Below are positions 29,516-32,067 of a stretch of DNA of 32,067 nucleotides, one piece after another; position 1 is the first letter of the stretch, and the number at the start of each line of letters is the position of its first letter. The stretch is from positions 139,964 through 172,030 of the forward strand of contig PXOU01000018.1 in assembly GCA_003022365.1 (NCBI GenBank), in the 5' to 3' direction. Below the pieces are notes generated by a model. That model worked only from the letters and a program-made list of their open reading frames with translations. It was not told the DNA's origin and ran no database searches. The DNA is from Candidatus Saccharibacteria bacterium QS_5_54_17. GTDB lineage: Bacteria; Patescibacteriota; Saccharimonadia; QS-5-54-17. Made by a program: the position numbers and the translations under genes.

Positions 29516-30274
29516 CTGGAGAGTAATGAACGGTTGTGGGATTACGTTCGCGCCAGGCTGCACCAGCTGTGGTCACCCCAACAGATTGCCATGCGTATCC
29601 GCAGGGAGTATCCTCTGGACATCGATATGCGTATCTCACCGGAAGCCATATACCAGTATCTGTACGTCCAGCCGTCCAAGGAACTCCGGCGGCTCTTGCG
29701 GCACGGCCATCTGCACCCGGCTCGCCGGGGACGCCCCAAAAAGGGCGAGACGCGCGGCCAGATCCCGGATATGACCATGATCGACGAGCGCCCCGAGGAA
29801 GTGATCCCGCGCTTGGTTCCCGGCCACTGGGAAGGCGACATCATCAAGGGCGCCTACAACAAGTCCGCCCTCGGTACCCTGGTGGAACGCCGGACCCGCT
29901 ACACCATCCTGGTCCCGCTGACCGCCTTTGACGCCGAGAGTGTACGGAAAGCGTTCGCCGAAGCACTCACCACTCTCCCCGACGACATCCGGAAGACCCT
30001 CACCTACGACCAGGGCAAGGAAATGGCCGACCATATCCAGCTCGCCCTCGACACTCCCGTGCAGGTATACTTCTCCCACGAGGGATCGCCCTGGGAACGC
30101 GGCGCAGGCGAGAATACCAACGGCCTCGTCCGGCAGTTCTTCCCCAAGGGTACTGACTTCACCCGGGTGTCCCACGAGGAGGTCAAGCGGGTCCAAGCGC
30201 TTTTGAATGACCGGCCCCGCAAGGTGCTTGGTTTCCAGAAGCCGGATGAGATATTATCAATGGTGTTGCGCTAG
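29516..30274 (+). pseudogene. IS30 family transposase, N-terminally truncated remnant
   Basis: The frame from 29516 to the TAG at 30274 encodes about 252 residues of an IS30 transposase lacking the helix-turn-helix part. It begins LESNERLWDYVRARL and HQLWSPQQIAMRIRREYP, and the DDE catalytic domain is complete: VPGHWEGDIIKGAYNKSALG (first Asp), TYDQGKEMADH (second Asp), PWERGAGENTNGLVRQFFPK (Glu) and the end DRPRKVLGFQKPDEI. It is preceded in frame by a TAG at 29513-29515. The 29365-29515 stretch contains only a weak trace of the missing part in another frame (NNRSRKRYGWN...). No terminal inverted repeats or target duplication could be identified. Intact IS30 enzymes have over 300 residues, so it is probably inactive. 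Confidence 0.85.
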
Positions 30275-30293
30275 ATTTTTGAAACCAAGTAAT

Positions 30294-30731
30294 TTAACTA
30301 GTCTCATATGGTTTTTTCATAAATAAAACAACTTTTCCATAATTATTACCTTCAAGACTCCATAGAGACTCGTGTTCTATATCTTCAAAACCACCCAATT
30401 TACTACTCCATTTTCCATTTTGTAGTTGTTTTGCCGCATGTGTTGGTATGCCATGGCTATCAGCATAAATGGCAATCTTTTCATATCCATCCTCTAAACT
30501 GGAGTCTTCACAAACTTCATAGTCCAGTAGTCTATAGACTTCTTCGAAAGCCTCTATAGTACATTCAAGTGCTGCTTCCTCCGGCCAATAAGAAAACTGA
30601 CTTGGCCACCACCACCTATTGGTCGAGCCAGCAGCCCATGCAATACAATTGTATCTATCATCTTGAGGACTTGTTACCTTGTAACAACCTCTCAAAGCAG
30701 GGAAGATTTTTTCGATGTGCTCATCGTACAT
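30294..30731 (-). CDS. Uncharacterised Cys/His protein with NCIAWAAG motif (DUF7689-like)
   Basis: A 145-residue soluble protein from the ATG at 30731; a TTG at 30755 is an alternative. It holds YNCIAWAAGSTNRWWWP near the N-terminal third and, later, HGIPTHAAKQLQNGKWSSKL and FEDIEHESLWSL. A Cys at the head of a helix followed by a conserved His in the C-terminal half recalls papain/NlpC-like folds (inference). I recall similar proteins under an uncharacterised family (DUF7689), but this is memory and not a search. It overlaps the previous gene by 11 bases, so expression is coupled. It is A+T-rich relative to the chromosome and is the last gene of the cassette. Confidence 0.75.
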   Translation of the reverse strand: MYDEHIEKIFPALRGCYKVTSPQDDRYNCIAWAAGSTNRWWWPSQFSYWPEEAALECTIEAFEEVYRLLDYEVCEDSSLEDGYEKIAIYADSHGIPTHAAKQLQNGKWSSKLGGFEDIEHESLWSLEGNNYGKVVLFMKKPYETS

Positions 30732-31170
30732 AACCGTGTGTTCTTCCCCACTCAAGCCAAATCCGCGCCATAGCTTCCTTGTCTCCTCTTACATCTTTAG
30801 GAATTGGGTCAATTCCGGTTATTGCATTTAACGCCCAGAACCAATCTCGTGTAGCTTTTTTAAATTCTTCAAAAATAAAAGGTAATGCATCTTCGCCCAT
30901 CCCAATAATTTCCTGATAAGCCGGGTGTAGAGACTTCTTATGAATATCTGAAAGATGCATTGTTTCATGCTCCCAAGTGGCGGCCAAATTATAAAATCTG
31001 GTTCTTAATGTTGTTCGCGTAATCGGTTTTTCGTAATGAGCTTCTGTAGTATCGAATTCCTCTTTTAGATTACGGGCTGTTTCGCTGATACCTGTTTCAA
31101 CTTTATTATCTCTAATTCCTTTATCAAGCACGTCATCGTAATTTAAGTGTGGAGAAAGCGCCAACGCCAT
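30721..31170 (-). CDS. Uncharacterised helical protein of the TIGR04255-linked cassette
   Basis: A 149-residue soluble protein. The ATG at 31170 is chosen because GGAAAG precedes it at a normal distance and the upstream gene ends 4 bases before. The frame is open to 31284, but that extension overlaps the neighbour. The first 60 residues (MALALSPHLNYDDVLDKG...) are followed by a conserved-looking block: ATWEHETMHLSDIHKK, HPAYQEIIGMGEDALPFIF, DWFWALNAITGIDPIP and ARIWLEWGRTHGYVR. The pattern of short helices with GMGEDALP and WFWALNAITG looks HEAT-like (inference). I have a general memory of such proteins next to TIGR04255 genes but cannot name a function. Confidence 0.78.
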   Translation of the reverse strand: MALALSPHLNYDDVLDKGIRDNKVETGISETARNLKEEFDTTEAHYEKPITRTTLRTRFYNLAATWEHETMHLSDIHKKSLHPAYQEIIGMGEDALPFIFEEFKKATRDWFWALNAITGIDPIPKDVRGDKEAMARIWLEWGRTHGYVR

Positions 31171-31174
31171 CGTA

Positions 31175-31927
31175 TTACTTTCCTTTTTCTTTAAATTTTC
31201 CAATTGCTTCGTCCGTGATGCTGCTGAAGAATATTTGGTTTTTATATGTCCTAAGTTCCTCAAGCTTACTAGACATAGCGTCATAATCTATCGAAAAGAT
31301 TTCTTCACAAAACACATCTACATCCATAATGAAAGGAATGCTTTTCTCTGTTACCTCTTTCGGGTTGATTGCCTCTGTTAATATGCCTATATTGTTCTCA
31401 TTGTTTTTGTCAGGGAATACTAACCTCATAAACATTTCCCTTAAGACGAAGGATTTATCATCTTTAGTTCTTGGTAAAGTAACGATGTAATCATCCAACG
31501 TCTTGCTTCTTGGAATATCAATTTTATTTATAAACCTCACCCCTATTCTACTGATTGAATCCGGTTGCATAGTATCAACATAGTCTTCCCACAGTGGCTT
31601 GAATAAATTAATAAATTTAGACCATCCCTCGTAGTCGCCCACGAAACTAAATGTGAAACCATCATTATCTACCTGAACAAATTCACTACCATCTAAGGAT
31701 TTGAAAGCATAACCCTTAACAGCCTCTTCTTGGCTTAAATCATGTTTCTCCTCTTCGCTTTTTTTGCTAAGACTTACGCTAAGTTCTCTCTTGATCTGTT
31801 TTTCAGGGAAATTGTCGATAATTTTTTCATGAAATGTTTCTACATACTCATGAACATCTTCTTGAGAAGTTCGAATATCTATTAACGCTTCTTTAATAGG
31901 GGGGTCTAAAAGGTTTTCATCAGCCAT
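31175..31927 (-). CDS. TIGR04255 family protein
   Basis: A 250-residue soluble protein of an uncharacterised family. Matching features are PPIKEALIDIRTS at the N-terminus, GYAFKSLDGSEFVQVDNDGF followed by TFSFVGDYEGWSKFINLFKP, LWEDYVDTMQPDSISRIGVR and RFINKIDIP, then a C-terminal half with VDVFCEEIFS and a helical end. No enzyme motif is visible. It is the first gene of a three-gene minus-strand cassette with gaps of 4 and -11 bases. The start ATG at 31927 lacks a clear ribosome-binding site. A near-palindrome CATAACATGTTACTATG lies just upstream (31930-31946) and may be an operator. Base composition is markedly A+T-rich, suggesting acquisition by transfer. Confidence 0.8.
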   Translation of the reverse strand: MADENLLDPPIKEALIDIRTSQEDVHEYVETFHEKIIDNFPEKQIKRELSVSLSKKSEEEKHDLSQEEAVKGYAFKSLDGSEFVQVDNDGFTFSFVGDYEGWSKFINLFKPLWEDYVDTMQPDSISRIGVRFINKIDIPRSKTLDDYIVTLPRTKDDKSFVLREMFMRLVFPDKNNENNIGILTEAINPKEVTEKSIPFIMDVDVFCEEIFSIDYDAMSSKLEELRTYKNQIFFSSITDEAIGKFKEKGK

Positions 31928-31992
31928 CTCATAACATGTTACTATGTCTTAAGTCTTGTTACAAAACTCGCAAAGTCTCACCGCAAATGCGA

Positions 31993-32067
31993 CTACCCGT
32001 ACACTTTCTCTAAGGCTACTCTAGCATGTTCGGGGTCTCGGTCGTACCATTCTTGGAACTGAGCCGG
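31993..32067 (-). CDS. C-terminal end of an unidentified gene (cut by window edge)
   Basis: The minus-strand frame entering from the right edge reads PAQFQEWYDRDPEHARVALE, then KVYG and a TAG stop at 31993-31995. The composition is protein-like (charged, helical, Arg/Glu/Asp). Only 24 residues are visible, so the product cannot be named. The 65 bases between its stop and the TIGR04255 gene hold the start region of that gene; no terminator was seen. Confidence 0.55.
   Translation of the reverse strand, partial: PAQFQEWYDRDPEHARVALEKVYG

Noticed and set aside
29436-29774. 112-codon frame before and within the IS30 remnant
   Set aside because: It is in a different frame from the transposase similarity, and the translation shows no transposase motifs.
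31171-31284. N-terminal extension of the helical cassette protein
   Set aside because: It overlaps the TIGR04255 coding region, while the ATG at 31170 has its own ribosome-binding site just after the upstream stop.
1-32067. Alternative genetic code (TGA read as Gly or Trp)
   Set aside because: TGA ends cysS, recR and other genes at the expected family lengths.

Overview
The window reads as a chromosomal segment of a bacterium, most likely a member of the Candidate Phyla Radiation (Patescibacteria), possibly near Saccharibacteria. This placement is inference, resting on gene content: compact, overlapping genes, a DnaX without its zinc module, extended ribosomal proteins L1 and L7/L12, a duplicated ThyX-like protein and small conserved proteins of a CPR flavour. 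TGA is used as a stop codon (cysS, recR), so the recoded-TGA lineages (SR1, Gracilibacteria) are excluded. Most of the window is about 55% G+C (33 of 60 bases on the line starting at 12001). The right end is much more A+T-rich (20 G+C of 60 on the line starting at 31441).

Layout. 1-1010: the 5' part of typA, a TM2-domain membrane protein and tRNA-Gln(UUG), all on the minus strand. 1174-3292: two tandem AI-2E-type transporter paralogues on the plus strand. 3278-13750: one long minus-strand run, transcribed dnaX, dnaB, GtrA/GT-C fusion, GT2 glycosyltransferase, GT39-like glycosyltransferase, ybaB, recR, DHH phosphoesterase, cysS. Replication and repair genes here flank a three-gene envelope glycosylation block. 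13751-15205: intergenic repeats around a small conserved protein of unknown function. 15206-16535: rplL and rplJ with a strong promoter, an L10 leader and an attenuator. 16560-18833: a divergent plus-strand transcription unit whose leader folds like a riboswitch, followed by an unknown 425-residue protein and a VanX-like D,D-dipeptidase. 18844-22258: dcd, tmk and a ThyX-like gene, which together give a route from dCTP to dTDP. 22690-25163: secE, nusG, rplK, rplA. 25194-27703: an orphan histidine kinase and a PD-(D/E)XK nuclease. 28123-30274: an endonuclease III-like gene, a Phd antitoxin with a truncated Doc toxin, and an IS30 transposase remnant. 30294-31927: an A+T-rich three-gene cassette (TIGR04255 family, a helical protein, a Cys/His protein). 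31993-32067: the tail of another gene.

Three intergenic spaces (13814-14160, 22325-22637, 27717-28037) hold the same roughly 310-350 bp composite repeat. It is bounded by the same left and right sequences, lies in the same orientation each time, and has an interior built of palindromes. Short genes, overlapping reading frames and ATGA junctions suggest translational coupling through most of the minus-strand runs.

The strongest candidates for undescribed biology are the structured leader at 16605-16750 with the unknown gene it precedes, the A+T-rich cassette at 30294-31927, and the composite intergenic repeat.
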